Shown here piece by piece: positions 55,796-64,000 of a DNA stretch of 64,000 bases; position 1 is the stretch's first letter; every line of letters starts with the position of its first letter. The stretch covers positions 35,660 through 99,659 of the forward strand of contig CALEUX010000009.1 of the NCBI GenBank assembly GCA_937920475.1, in the 5' to 3' direction. The stretch is from an uncultured Marinilabiliaceae bacterium. Its GTDB lineage: Bacteria; Bacteroidota; Bacteroidia; Bacteroidales; Marinilabiliaceae. Below the pieces are notes generated by a model. The model had not been told where the DNA came from. It worked only from the letters and a program-made list of their open reading frames with translations, and searched no databases. The translations under genes and the position numbers were made by a program.

Positions 55796-57043
55796 ATGAC
55801 AAAATTATTTACACTGCTGGTTTTCGTGAGTCTGTTTCTGATGAATGCTTCAGGTCAAGAGAAAAAGTTCGATATAGAAATTCATGGTTTTGTGGGTTTC
55901 GATGCCATACATGATTCTCGGGTAAGTAAAGCCGTTCGACACAACCACATTATTTTATATCCTTTATCGGCTAAACTGGATAACGATGGTAAAGATTTAA
56001 ACAGCCGTAACGAACTGGATATGGGTTCGGTACATTCGCGTTTCAGTTTGCATGTGAAAGGACCTACAGTTAATAATTTTACCACTTTTGCCATGATAGA
56101 AGGCGACTTTGCCGGCGGAAACTTTGGCGGTGATGGCGATTTTATGTTGCGTCATGGATACATACAAATAGGCTATTCAAAAGTGTCGGTGCTGGCAGGA
56201 CAAACCTGGCATCCATTTTTTATTCCCGAAAATTTTCCACAAACCTTGAATGCCGGGGTTGGAGTACCGGTTCATCCACTTAGCCGCAATGCTCAGTTAC
56301 GATTTACCTATAAGCCAACCGACAAACTTGAACTTTCAGCGTCATTGATTGAACAAGGAGCTTTTCGTTCAGCAGGTTTCGCCAGAGGTTCGGAAGAAAG
56401 CGCAACTCCCGAAGTTGCCTTACAGGTAAAAGCAGGTAGTACAGGACCTGTTTGGGCCAGTTTCACTGCAGGTTATAAAACTCTGGCAATCCCCTACGCT
56501 GTGGAACCAACAGCACAGCCAACCACAACTGGGAGCTATCATTACAGCGCATCGGTACGGTTCAAAACTCAGCCACTCATTATCAGAGCAGGAACCATTT
56601 ATGGCGGAAACCTAACGGAGCATGCCCTACATGGTGGTTTGGGACGCACAGTGGCATCAACCGGTAAAAAACCTGAATACAAGTCGCTTTACACCCGTTC
56701 GCTTTGGATAGATATGGGCACCACCAGTAAAACCTGGGACCCCGGACTTTTTGTTGGTAGGATTACCAATTTGGGCGCTTCAGAAGAGATTATTGTGAGC
56801 GACAAGCTCGGGCGCGATGCAAACATTGGAAATATTGTGCTTGTTTCTCCCAGGTTGAGATATTTAATTGGTACACATTTATGGGTTGGCGTAGAATATA
56901 TTTTTAATCAGGCTGCTTATGGGCAAACTTTTGATGAAGCTGCAGGACAGTTTGTAAGTTCTTTTAATGAAAAAGGAAAACCCAATAACCTGAAATACTA
57001 TACAACTCATCGTTCTCTTTTATCGTTTCGTTATACCTTTTAA
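55796..57043 (+). CDS. Outer-membrane porin-like beta barrel (DcaP-like)
   Basis: A 415-residue protein with a signal peptide (cleavage after NASGQ), then alternating beta strands to a C-terminal aromatic end (LLSFRYTF). The opening strand IEIHGFVGFDAIHDSR and the RHGYIQIG and VLAGQTWHPFF stretches fit the DcaP-like porin type. It would form a trimeric or monomeric pore for small solutes. Substrate unknown. Confidence 0.75.
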   Translation: MTKLFTLLVFVSLFLMNASGQEKKFDIEIHGFVGFDAIHDSRVSKAVRHNHIILYPLSAKLDNDGKDLNSRNELDMGSVHSRFSLHVKGPTVNNFTTFAMIEGDFAGGNFGGDGDFMLRHGYIQIGYSKVSVLAGQTWHPFFIPENFPQTLNAGVGVPVHPLSRNAQLRFTYKPTDKLELSASLIEQGAFRSAGFARGSEESATPEVALQVKAGSTGPVWASFTAGYKTLAIPYAVEPTAQPTTTGSYHYSASVRFKTQPLIIRAGTIYGGNLTEHALHGGLGRTVASTGKKPEYKSLYTRSLWIDMGTTSKTWDPGLFVGRITNLGASEEIIVSDKLGRDANIGNIVLVSPRLRYLIGTHLWVGVEYIFNQAAYGQTFDEAAGQFVSSFNEKGKPNNLKYYTTHRSLLSFRYTF

Positions 57044-57088
57044 GAACAAACCAGGCCTCAGGTTGTTCTTCGGATAAAATATTGAAAC

Positions 57089-57262
57089 ATGAAGAAGATA
57101 CTTGCCATTGTTGCCGTTCTTTTTATAGTAGCCGGATTTGGAATGATTCATGGCCCATCTCAAACCATGGAATATATCAGTATTGCCATGATGGGAATGG
57201 GTACATCTTATCTCATTTTCTTAATTTTGTCATCGGGAAAAAAGAAAGACGAAGATTCCTGA
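57089..57262 (+). CDS. Small membrane protein (57 residues)
   Basis: The frame begins ATG at 57089 and ends TGA at 57262. It reads MKKILAIVAVLFIVAGFGM, a short loop, then a second hydrophobic stretch (YISIAMMGMGTSYLIFLIL) and a charged tail KKKDEDS. Two helices with a K-rich C-terminus suggest an inner-membrane peptide. It is 45 bp after the porin gene and 12 bp before DUF4268. Confidence 0.6.
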   Translation: MKKILAIVAVLFIVAGFGMIHGPSQTMEYISIAMMGMGTSYLIFLILSSGKKKDEDS

Positions 57263-57274
57263 AAGAAATTATTT

Positions 57275-57742
57275 ATGTACAGCAAAGACGAAGCAAAAGC
57301 CATCCGACTGGAGTTCTGGAATAAACTCAATAACCGAACCCGGCGGCTGCCTGGCCAAAAGGGACGGAAAAAATTCTGGATTTATGATAGTACCGGCATT
57401 AAAGGATTGGATTTAAGATTCGATGTTGACCGGCTAAAGGCTCAGGTTGCTTTGGAAATTAACCATTCCAGCGAAGAGCGCCGATTGGTTTTATATGAAA
57501 AGCTGCTGGCCTGCAAATCAATTTTTGAGTCGGAATTTGGAGAGCCATTAAAATGGGATTATGTTTACGAAAAAGATACGGGCGAGCAGGTTTGCCGCGT
57601 TTTTTGCGAACAGCCTGGCGACATTCACGACCAGGAACACTGGCCCGAAATGATGTATTTTCTAATCGACCGCATGGTGCGCCTTGAAAAAGCTTTCCTC
57701 GAAGTGAAAGATTATTTACAGTCGGATATCAACGAAATCTAG
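57275..57742 (+). CDS. DUF4268 protein
   Basis: A 155-residue soluble protein matching DUF4268: FWIYDSTGIKGLDLRFDVDR, then ALEINH and ERRLVLYEKL, with a C-terminal helix pair (MMYFLIDRMVRLEKAF). Its function is not known. It precedes the creatininase-family gene by 6 bp, so the two are probably co-transcribed. Confidence 0.8.
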   Translation: MYSKDEAKAIRLEFWNKLNNRTRRLPGQKGRKKFWIYDSTGIKGLDLRFDVDRLKAQVALEINHSSEERRLVLYEKLLACKSIFESEFGEPLKWDYVYEKDTGEQVCRVFCEQPGDIHDQEHWPEMMYFLIDRMVRLEKAFLEVKDYLQSDINEI

Positions 57743-57748
57743 AAAAAA

Positions 57749-58510
57749 ATGCGACCTTATTTGCTGACCGAAACAACCTGGAGACAGGTAAAACAATCGG
57801 AAATACAACTGGCTGTTTTACCTTGGGGCGCCACTGAAGCACACAATTATCATTTGCCCTATGCTACCGATAATATTTTGGCTGATGGTGTTGCCGAAGC
57901 TTCGGCCAGGGTGGCTTGGGAAAAAGGTGCAGGTGTTATGGTTTTGCCCACCATTCCTTATGGTGTAAATACCGGCCAACATGATATTAAGCTGGATATC
58001 AACCTGAATCCGTCTACCCAGTTTTTAATTCTTCAGGATGTGGTGGACAATCTTTCCCGACACAACATCAACAAACTGCTCATCCTGAACAGTCATGGCG
58101 GCAACGATTTTAAACAAATGATTCGCGAACTGGGATTGAAATTCCCGGGCATGCTAATTGTAAGTTGCAATTATTGGCAGTCTGTTGATGAAAAAGATTT
58201 TTTTGAAAATCGTGGCGAACATGCCGGTGAAATGGAAACCAGCCTGATGCTGTTGCTGCAACCTCATCTTGTACGACCATTGAATGAAGCCGGAAATGGA
58301 CATGCCAAAAAGTTCCGCATCGCTGCTCTTAAACAAAAATGGGCATGGGCCGAACGTAAATGGAGCCAGGTAACTGCTGATACCGGCATAGGAAATCCTG
58401 AAAAATCATCCACTGCAAAGGGTGAAGCCTGTTTTAATGCCATTGTTGCCAAGGTAAGCGAACTGATGACAGATTTATGTGCTGCTGATTTAAACAACTT
58501 GTATGAATAA
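57749..58510 (+). CDS. Creatininase-family amidohydrolase
   Basis: A 253-residue metal-dependent amidase. The metal motif is TEAHNYHLPYATD (E30, H32, H35, D41), with NSHGGND and GEHAGEMETS later. Family members open cyclic amides such as creatinine or mycofactocin precursors; the substrate here is not known. The gene overlaps the agmatine deiminase gene by 8 bp, so it may act on a related guanidino or amide compound. Confidence 0.85.
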   Translation: MRPYLLTETTWRQVKQSEIQLAVLPWGATEAHNYHLPYATDNILADGVAEASARVAWEKGAGVMVLPTIPYGVNTGQHDIKLDINLNPSTQFLILQDVVDNLSRHNINKLLILNSHGGNDFKQMIRELGLKFPGMLIVSCNYWQSVDEKDFFENRGEHAGEMETSLMLLLQPHLVRPLNEAGNGHAKKFRIAALKQKWAWAERKWSQVTADTGIGNPEKSSTAKGEACFNAIVAKVSELMTDLCAADLNNLYE

Positions 58511-59528
58511 AATTGTTTTCCCGGCCGAATGGGCCCCACAAAGTACCGTAATGCTGGCCTGGCCACACAAGGGTACCGACTGGGCCGATATGCTGGAAGA
58601 AGTTCAATCTTGTTTTTCCGAAATTATTGAAACCATTGCCAGGTTTCAGGATGTTTGGCTTTTGGTGAACGATGCTGATGAAGCTAAGCAACTGAGCAGC
58701 ATTTTCAATGGCCGGGTACATTGTATTGAAGTGGAAACCAATGATACCTGGGCTCGCGATTTTGGCCCAATATTTATCGAAAATAACGGCTCCCCGGTAT
58801 TAATGGATTTTAAATTCAACGGCTGGGGACTCAAGTTTGGGGCGGATAAAGACAATCTTATAAGCCAACAGTTGTTTAAACGTAACCTGTTTGCTCAACA
58901 GGTGCAATATTGCAACCGGCTTAACTTTGTGCTCGAAGGCGGCAGTCTCGAATCAGATGGCGAAGGAACTTTGCTGACCACCACCGAGTGTTTGTTATCG
59001 CCCAACCGAAACGGCCAATGGGATAAGAGCCAAATTGAACAATACCTGAAAGAAAACCTTGGCTTAAGCAGGGTGTTGTGGCTTAATCATGGTTATTTAG
59101 CCGGTGACGATACCGACAGCCATATCGATACCCTTGCCCGCTTTTGCGATACCCGCACCATTGCCTATGTTCAGTGCAGCAACCCGGCAGATGAGCATTA
59201 TAACGCCTTGTTTAACATGGAACAGGAATTAAAAGCCTTAAAAACCATGGATGGAACCAACTATAATCTGATTCCGCTCCCAATGGCTGAGCCTGTTTAT
59301 TTCATGGGCGACCGTCTGCCTGCCACTTATGCCAACTTCCTGATAATAAATGGCGCGGTTTTAGTACCAACGTATCAATCGCCCCTCGACCAAATGGCCC
59401 TTAACCAATTGGCATTGGCATTCCCCGACCGCGAAATAATAGGCATTGATTGTACAGCGTTAATTAAACAGCATGGATCGTTGCATTGTGTTACCATGCA
59501 GTTGCTTAAAGGCGTAATAAAACAATAA
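58503..59528 (+). CDS. aguA: Agmatine deiminase
   Basis: A 341-residue enzyme that converts agmatine to N-carbamoylputrescine and ammonia. The guanidine-recognition motif TWARDFGP (from W83), LEGGSLESDG, GDDTDSHID and the catalytic C329 near the C-terminus are all present. Its product is the substrate of the amidase 297 bp downstream. Confidence 0.93.
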   Translation: MNKIVFPAEWAPQSTVMLAWPHKGTDWADMLEEVQSCFSEIIETIARFQDVWLLVNDADEAKQLSSIFNGRVHCIEVETNDTWARDFGPIFIENNGSPVLMDFKFNGWGLKFGADKDNLISQQLFKRNLFAQQVQYCNRLNFVLEGGSLESDGEGTLLTTTECLLSPNRNGQWDKSQIEQYLKENLGLSRVLWLNHGYLAGDDTDSHIDTLARFCDTRTIAYVQCSNPADEHYNALFNMEQELKALKTMDGTNYNLIPLPMAEPVYFMGDRLPATYANFLIINGAVLVPTYQSPLDQMALNQLALAFPDREIIGIDCTALIKQHGSLHCVTMQLLKGVIKQ

Positions 59529-59561
59529 CAGCGATAGCAATTTAAAAAAGGAGTACAAAAA

Positions 59562-59806
59562 CTTAGAAACTGTTTAAAATTATTTCTTAGACATAAGACG
59601 CGAAGTCCCGAGTATCGGGAAAAGACTTTTAGACACGTGTTCCGGTTCATCGGAAATAGACACAAAAAGTAACATGCTTAAAATAAGCATAATAACTTAA
59701 CAGTCTTGTTTATCTTTAATATCTATTAAGTCTTTTCTTTCTGTCTAGTATCTAAAAATCTAAGAGTCTTTAATAAAACCAGAAAACTAAATTTAACCAG
59801 ATACAT
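59562..59806. repeat. Long palindromic intergenic repeat, copy 4 (inverted relative to copy 1)
   Basis: Read on the minus strand it begins CTGGTTAAATTTAGTTTTCT and later has TTTATTAAAGAC as in copy 1. On the + strand it ends with the same GGTTAAATTT-type arm. Two hairpins are inside, GTCCCGAGTATCGGGA near 59605 and TTCCGGTTCATCGGAA near 59640. It fills most of the gap between aguA and aguB. Confidence 0.75.
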
Positions 59807-59825
59807 ATACTTAAAACCAATAAGG

Positions 59826-60710
59826 ATGAGAAGCATTAAAACCGGTCTTATTCAGCAAAGCAACAGTTCGGAGATAGCCGAAAACCTTAAAAAACTGGAG
59901 AAAAACATTCGTGCAGTGGCTGCCCGGGGAGCTCAGCTTATTGTTTTACAGGAACTTCACAACAGTCTTTATTTTTGTCAAACCGAAGACACTTCGGTGT
60001 TTGACTTGGCAGAAAGCATTCCCGGGCCTTCCACAGAGCGTTTTGGAAAACTGGCCAGTGAACTAAACGTGGTAATTGTCACCTCCCTTTTTGAGCGTCG
60101 CGCTCCGGGTTTGTACCACAATACCGCTGTGGTCATTGAAAAAGATGGTTCCATTGCCGGAAAATACCGAAAAATGCACATCCCTGACGACCCCGCCTAT
60201 TACGAAAAATTCTACTTTACGCCAGGCGATTTGGGTTTTGAACCCATTCAAACATCTGTTGGAAAGCTTGGTGTTCTGGTTTGCTGGGACCAATGGTACC
60301 CCGAAGCTGCACGCCTTATGGCCATGCGTGGGGCCGACCTCCTCATTTATCCAACCGCCATTGGCTGGGAAAGTACCGACAGCATAGATGAAAAAAACAG
60401 GCAAAAAGAGGCTTGGGTTATTTCACAACTTGGACATGCTGTGGCCAATGGGTTGCCGGTGGTATCGGTTAACCGGGTGGGACACGAGCCCGACCCATCG
60501 GGCGTTACCAACGGCATTCAGTTTTGGGGCAATAGTTTTGTTGTCGGTCCCCAAGGAGAAATGATTGCCATAGCAGGAAATGAACAGGAAGAAAATTTAG
60601 TTGTTGATATTTCACTCGACCGTTCGGAGCAAGTGCGACGGATTTGGCCCTTTTTTCGCGATCGAAGAATAGATGCCTACCATGACATTGTAAAACGTTT
60701 TATTGATTGA
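59826..60710 (+). CDS. aguB: N-carbamoylputrescine amidase
   Basis: A 294-residue nitrilase-superfamily enzyme that hydrolyses N-carbamoylputrescine to putrescine, CO2 and ammonia. The triad is E43, K116 (in KYRKMHIPDD) and C153 (in VCWDQWYPEAAR). The QELHNSLYF and NRVGHEPD stretches match AguB. It completes the putrescine route with aguA. Confidence 0.94.
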   Translation: MRSIKTGLIQQSNSSEIAENLKKLEKNIRAVAARGAQLIVLQELHNSLYFCQTEDTSVFDLAESIPGPSTERFGKLASELNVVIVTSLFERRAPGLYHNTAVVIEKDGSIAGKYRKMHIPDDPAYYEKFYFTPGDLGFEPIQTSVGKLGVLVCWDQWYPEAARLMAMRGADLLIYPTAIGWESTDSIDEKNRQKEAWVISQLGHAVANGLPVVSVNRVGHEPDPSGVTNGIQFWGNSFVVGPQGEMIAIAGNEQEENLVVDISLDRSEQVRRIWPFFRDRRIDAYHDIVKRFID

Positions 60711-60712
60711 AA

Positions 60713-61795
60713 ATGAGGAAACTCGTTGCCATATTAGCCTTTTTTGCTTTTGCAGCCTGTTCAAAAACAGAACATGATCCAGAGCAAAACCTCTATTTCC
60801 CTCCCAACGGCAATGCTATCTGGGAAACCGTCTCACCTGAAGAACTGGGATGGGATACCGACAAAATCCCGGATTTACTTACCCTACTTGAAACCAACGG
60901 TACCCGGGCTTTTATTGTATTGAAAGATGGCAAAATTGTGATTGAGGCTTATTTCGGTAAAACCATCATAGGAAATAACAATTTTAACAGTTCTTCTTAT
61001 TGGTACTGGGCTTCAGCCGGAAAAACGCTTACAGCAATGCTTACCGGAATTGCCCAGCAGGAAGGTTTTCTGTCGATACAAGATAAAACATCCGAGTATC
61101 TGGGTGAAAACTGGACTTCATTAAATGCTGATAAAGAAAATTTAATTACCATCCGCCACCAGCTAACCATGACTACCGGATTAGACGATGGTGTTGCTGA
61201 CAACCATGATTTTAGTGCTGAAAACCTGCTGTATAAAGCCGATGCCGGAACACGCTGGGCTTACCACAATGCACCTTATACCCTTTTAGACCAGGTAATT
61301 GAAAATGCTGTTGGCAAAAGCTTTGATGAATATTTTAACGAAAAAATTGCCACTAAAATTGGACTGGATGGTTTCTGGCAGTGGATAAACAACGACCATG
61401 TCTATTTTAGCAATGCCCGCTCCATGGCCCGATTTGGCTTGCTGGTACTCAATAAAGGCTCTTGGAATGATGTGGCTGTTGTTTCTGATAAAACTTTCTT
61501 TAACGAAATGGTTAACACTTCTCAAAACCTGAATAAATCCTATGGATATTTGTGGTGGTTAAATGGCAAAGAATCATACCGGGCCCCTATGTCACAATTG
61601 GTGTTTCCATGGACTATTTCACCCAATGCTCCTTCCGATTTAATTACCGGTTTGGGGAAAAACGGTCAGTTTGTAAGTGTTGTACCGTCGAAAAATCTCG
61701 TCATGGTGCGCATGGGCGAATCGCCCGATGATGTTCCGGTTCCATTCTTTTTTCATGATGAAATTTGGAAAAAGCTAAAACTGATTGTAAAATAA
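60713..61795 (+). CDS. Serine hydrolase, beta-lactamase/class C type, lipoprotein
   Basis: A 360-residue protein with a lipoprotein signal (FAAC, C16). The SxxK motif is S101-A-G-K104 and the YxN motif is YHN (Y184-N186). Instead of the KTG box there is a GKNGQF stretch. It is more likely a peptidase or esterase than a beta-lactamase. I start at the ATG at 60713 rather than the TTG at 60707. Confidence 0.88.
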   Translation: MRKLVAILAFFAFAACSKTEHDPEQNLYFPPNGNAIWETVSPEELGWDTDKIPDLLTLLETNGTRAFIVLKDGKIVIEAYFGKTIIGNNNFNSSSYWYWASAGKTLTAMLTGIAQQEGFLSIQDKTSEYLGENWTSLNADKENLITIRHQLTMTTGLDDGVADNHDFSAENLLYKADAGTRWAYHNAPYTLLDQVIENAVGKSFDEYFNEKIATKIGLDGFWQWINNDHVYFSNARSMARFGLLVLNKGSWNDVAVVSDKTFFNEMVNTSQNLNKSYGYLWWLNGKESYRAPMSQLVFPWTISPNAPSDLITGLGKNGQFVSVVPSKNLVMVRMGESPDDVPVPFFFHDEIWKKLKLIVK

Positions 61796-61876
61796 GCCAA
61801 CAATTTTTAAAAAAGCATAAAGCTAAATTGCAGAATATAAATATTTTGTAATTTGCAGAGTATTGAAAAAATTAAA

Positions 61877-62665
61877 ATGATAAAGCTGATTGTAACTGAT
61901 TTAGACGGAACTTTACTCGATAGTAATAAAAATATCCATCCGGGGTTTTGGGCGCTTCACAAAAAAATGACTGACAAAGGCATCCTGTTTTCGGTAGCCA
62001 GTGGCCGTCAATTGTTTAACCTTGAAGAAACGTTTTATCCAATTGCCCATAATACCTTATTCATAGCTGAAAATGGAACCTACGTCAGTTTCCGGGGGCG
62101 CGATTTGCATGTGAATCCCATGGATTTTAATGCTACGATTGAGTTTATAAAAATTGCCCGGAAAATAATCGGTATTGGTCTGGTTTTGTGCTGTAAAAAT
62201 GCTGCCTATATCGAAAGTCGGGACCAGCGATTTGTAGCCGAAGTAAATAAATATTACAGCAAAGTGGTATTTCTGGATGATTTAACGCAAGCCAACGATA
62301 CAGTATTAAAACTGGCTCTTTTTGACTTTGCAGATGCCGAAATAAATATTTATCCACACTTCAGGCAGTTTGAAAACCAATATAAAGTGGTGGTATCGGG
62401 CAGACAATGGATGGATATTTCGCACATATCGGCCAATAAAGGTTCTGCGCTGGAAAAAATTCAAAAAGAACTTGGTTTTAACCGCGACGAAATTATGGCC
62501 TTTGGCGATTTCTTAAACGATTATGAAATGATGGAACTGGCCGGATATAGTTTTGCCATGAAAAATGCCCATCCTGAAATAATAAAAGTATCACGGTTTG
62601 TAACTGAATACGATAACGACAATAACGGTGTGGTAGAAACCATTGAAAAGGTTTGTTTCACCTGA
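61877..62665 (+). CDS. Cof-type HAD-IIB phosphatase
   Basis: A 262-residue soluble phosphatase. Motif I is DLDGTLLD (D8, D10), motif II is in VASGR, motif III includes K in the SANKGSAL stretch, and motif IV is FGDFLNDYEMM. Members act on sugar phosphates, FMN or PLP; the specific substrate cannot be told. I start at the ATG at 61877 because the upstream TTG at 61853 gives extra residues. Confidence 0.9.
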   Translation: MIKLIVTDLDGTLLDSNKNIHPGFWALHKKMTDKGILFSVASGRQLFNLEETFYPIAHNTLFIAENGTYVSFRGRDLHVNPMDFNATIEFIKIARKIIGIGLVLCCKNAAYIESRDQRFVAEVNKYYSKVVFLDDLTQANDTVLKLALFDFADAEINIYPHFRQFENQYKVVVSGRQWMDISHISANKGSALEKIQKELGFNRDEIMAFGDFLNDYEMMELAGYSFAMKNAHPEIIKVSRFVTEYDNDNNGVVETIEKVCFT

Positions 62666-62671
62666 GTCATA

Positions 62672-63361
62672 CTATTTTGTTTTCCCCTTTTTCCAGGGAA
62701 TTAAATACTCCATGGTGTACGAGAAGCCTGCATTCAGCCGGTTGTCGCCATTGCCAAAACCGGGAATAAGGTAAGGCGCTAAAATATTGGGGTTGTCGCG
62801 ATATATAGCAACCTTAATATGGAAAGTCCAGGCTATGTAAAAGTTTTTAAACAACTCCATTCGGGGTCCACCTGTTAGCTCAATCCAATGGGTATTTACG
62901 GTGTTGGTTCCTATACTACCGGTGTAATCATCCCAATAACCATTTTCAATTATAAAGTAAGAAGCACTCTGTTCCTGCAAGGCATATCCATAATGAAGAC
63001 CAAACAATAAATTATCGTTGCTTCCGGCTTCCTTTTCTTTAAAAACATCATACTCGAGGCCCGCTTTTAAGAAGGTACCATTGGAGGTGTAGTGGTATCG
63101 CTTTTTGCTGAACGAAACATTTTCATAGCCAGCTTCGGCCAAAAACATCATTTGGTCCTTTACCGACATCCGAGATAAAAAAGAAATGCCCGAACGACTT
63201 TTATCAAAAGCCTTATTTACAGGTCCCGCCACATTTACTCCAAGCGTAAATCCTTTCGAGGGTTGCCACTTCTCCTTTTGAACCTGAGCGCCGGCAACAA
63301 TTCCTGCTCCAAGGGAAAGACTAATAAAGATATATCTTAACATTTTCAACATTTTCGCCAT
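62672..63361 (-). CDS. Outer-membrane beta-barrel-like envelope protein
   Basis: A 229-residue protein with a signal peptide ending in AGAQ and alternating strands to the C-terminus (GFSYTMEYLIPW). This pattern fits a small beta barrel. DUF6048 is one family it might belong to, but I am not sure. The upstream gene overlaps its start; the later ATGs at 63352 and 63343 also give signal peptides. Confidence 0.65.
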   Translation of the reverse strand: MAKMLKMLRYIFISLSLGAGIVAGAQVQKEKWQPSKGFTLGVNVAGPVNKAFDKSRSGISFLSRMSVKDQMMFLAEAGYENVSFSKKRYHYTSNGTFLKAGLEYDVFKEKEAGSNDNLLFGLHYGYALQEQSASYFIIENGYWDDYTGSIGTNTVNTHWIELTGGPRMELFKNFYIAWTFHIKVAIYRDNPNILAPYLIPGFGNGDNRLNAGFSYTMEYLIPWKKGKTK

Positions 63362-63788
63362 AGATTACCTTTGGGTAAAACAACGCAACCGAATCAACAA
63401 AGGTTTTGGTATATAAAACGGTATCAATAGTAAAATCGAAAGTAAACCCACATTCCCTCGAAATAAAAAGCAGCTCCTTGCTGTGTACCACCCAAATGGT
63501 GTCGAACAACGAATTATTGGAAATTACAAAAACAGAAGTGTCATCCTGAAACGAAAGAGGCAAAAACATTTTACTGATATCCTGATTCTCATAAATTAAA
63601 TTATTAAAATCAAGCCCATATACATCCGTATTTTTCAAAACAGAATCGCGCTTAACATTAAACGCCGAGTAAAATCCGGTTTGAAGGGCGTGCTGGTTCG
63701 ACAAACACAACTCGTCCTGGTTGCATCCTCCGGGTACCATCAGGTATATAAATCCTGCAACTATTAGTAATAAAGGTTTTATCCTCAT
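63321..63788 (-). CDS. Putative lipoprotein
   Basis: A 155-residue protein with a lipoprotein signal ending VPGGC, followed by NQDELC. The rest is beta-rich and I do not recognise a family. It overlaps the downstream envelope protein gene by 41 bp, which suggests translational coupling and a shared role. Confidence 0.68.
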   Translation of the reverse strand: MRIKPLLLIVAGFIYLMVPGGCNQDELCLSNQHALQTGFYSAFNVKRDSVLKNTDVYGLDFNNLIYENQDISKMFLPLSFQDDTSVFVISNNSLFDTIWVVHSKELLFISRECGFTFDFTIDTVLYTKTFVDSVALFYPKVIYGENVENVKIYLY

Positions 63789-63860
63789 CCCAATTCAGTA
63801 ATTTTAAAATACAAATGTAAAAAATAAAACAGACCATGCCTCATTTTGTAAAATCAATAG

Positions 63861-64000
63861 CAGGGCAAACGCATTAAAAATCGAGTAGCTTCATAAGGTA
63901 TTCATTATCCCACCCGGCCTTAAGTCGTTTGCCCTTAACACTCCTTTTGGTCGATTTTTCATTTTTGATGATATTCAGTGCCATTCGGAGTATAACAGAA
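63861..64000 (-). mobile_element. End of an ISAs1-like insertion sequence
   Basis: The window ends inside an IS. The transposase C-terminus is present, and CAGGGCAAACGC at 63861-63872, just past its stop, looks like the CAGGG-type terminal inverted repeat of the ISAs1 family. The other end lies outside the window, so the repeat pair and the target duplication cannot be checked. Confidence 0.55.
63874..64000 (-). CDS. 3' end of ISAs1-family transposase (partial)
   Basis: The last 41 residues read LRMALNIIKNEKSTKRS, then KGKRLKAGWDNEYLMKLLDF, and stop at 63874. The RMALN, KGKR and AGWDNEYLMKLL stretch is the usual end of ISAs1-family transposases. The upstream part runs off the right edge. Confidence 0.75.
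   Translation of the reverse strand, partial: SVILRMALNIIKNEKSTKRSVKGKRLKAGWDNEYLMKLLDF

Noticed and set aside
57082..57324. 80-residue frame over the small membrane peptide
   Set aside because: Its cysteine-rich, low-complexity reading is a shadow; the shifted frame gives a clean signal-like membrane peptide and stops before the DUF4268 start.
60713..61795. Beta-lactamase resistance gene
   Set aside because: The fold is the broad serine-hydrolase type and the KTG box is not standard.
62350..62358. Exact DnaA box TTATCCACA
   Set aside because: It is single and lies inside the HAD phosphatase gene; one hit is expected by chance, and there is no AT-rich gap or skew signal.
1..64000. CRISPR array, tRNA or rRNA genes
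   Set aside because: No direct-repeat and spacer pattern, tRNA-like TTCGAAT arm in a gap, or rRNA-like sequence was found by eye.

Overview
The window looks like a stretch of Bacteroidota chromosome, probably Bacteroidales or Marinilabiliales-like. Clues are the low G+C, the scarcity of Shine-Dalgarno leaders, TAnnTTTG-type promoter boxes, a secreted nuclease with a type IX secretion sorting domain, the ResB-ResC fused cytochrome c biogenesis protein, DUF4292 next to an EnvC-like protein, and many short-signal lipoproteins. No rRNA, tRNA or CRISPR array was seen. All family names come from reading the translated sequences; no database search was run.

Layout. 1-8.3 kb (+): a SpoIIE/PP2C phosphatase with GAF and PAS sensors, a SiaB-like kinase and a SiaC-like phosphoprotein (threonine at position 68), followed by a TerB-ABC-permease fusion, a lipoprotein and a small secreted protein. 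8.5-12.9 kb (-): DUF3999, DUF2339 and a small membrane protein. 13.1-19.4 kb, mostly (-): lytic transglycosylase (+), CDF transporter, rhodanese, HemW, VanZ (+), Rrf2, a LutB-like protein and RpiB.

19.4-19.9 kb is an AT-rich, gene-free gap where gene direction flips. Sampled lines are mostly C-rich on the + strand to its left and G-rich to its right. The gap has DnaA-box-like 9-mers, and parS-type 16-mers lie 3 kb left (16575) and 12 kb right (31665). I read this as a candidate replication origin region.

19.9-35.3 kb (all +): NadA, a response regulator, RuvB, a flippase, dUTPase, TPR lipoprotein, DUF4292 lipoprotein, EnvC-like protein, HATPase, YbeY, MnmG, adenine deaminase and UvrC. These are housekeeping and envelope genes consistent with leading-strand placement. 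35.3-44.1 kb: LplA, T9SS-exported endonuclease I, Dtd, MazG-like, DeoC, and a 1237-residue sensor kinase. 44.2-52.1 kb: a surface-polysaccharide locus (flippase, WbpB/D/E-type diacetamido-sugar genes, glycosyltransferase, NodB-like deacetylase, AAC(3)-like acetyltransferase). 52.2-64 kb: CcsBA fusion, a porin, a 57-residue membrane peptide, DUF4268, creatininase-family protein, the AguA/AguB route from agmatine to putrescine, serine hydrolase, HAD phosphatase, two envelope proteins, and the 3' end of an ISAs1-like transposase at the right edge.

Two families of dispersed intergenic repeats run through the window. One is a palindromic element of about 205-245 bp (four copies). The other is a leader element that ends exactly at the start codons of three genes (DUF4292, mnmG, ade).
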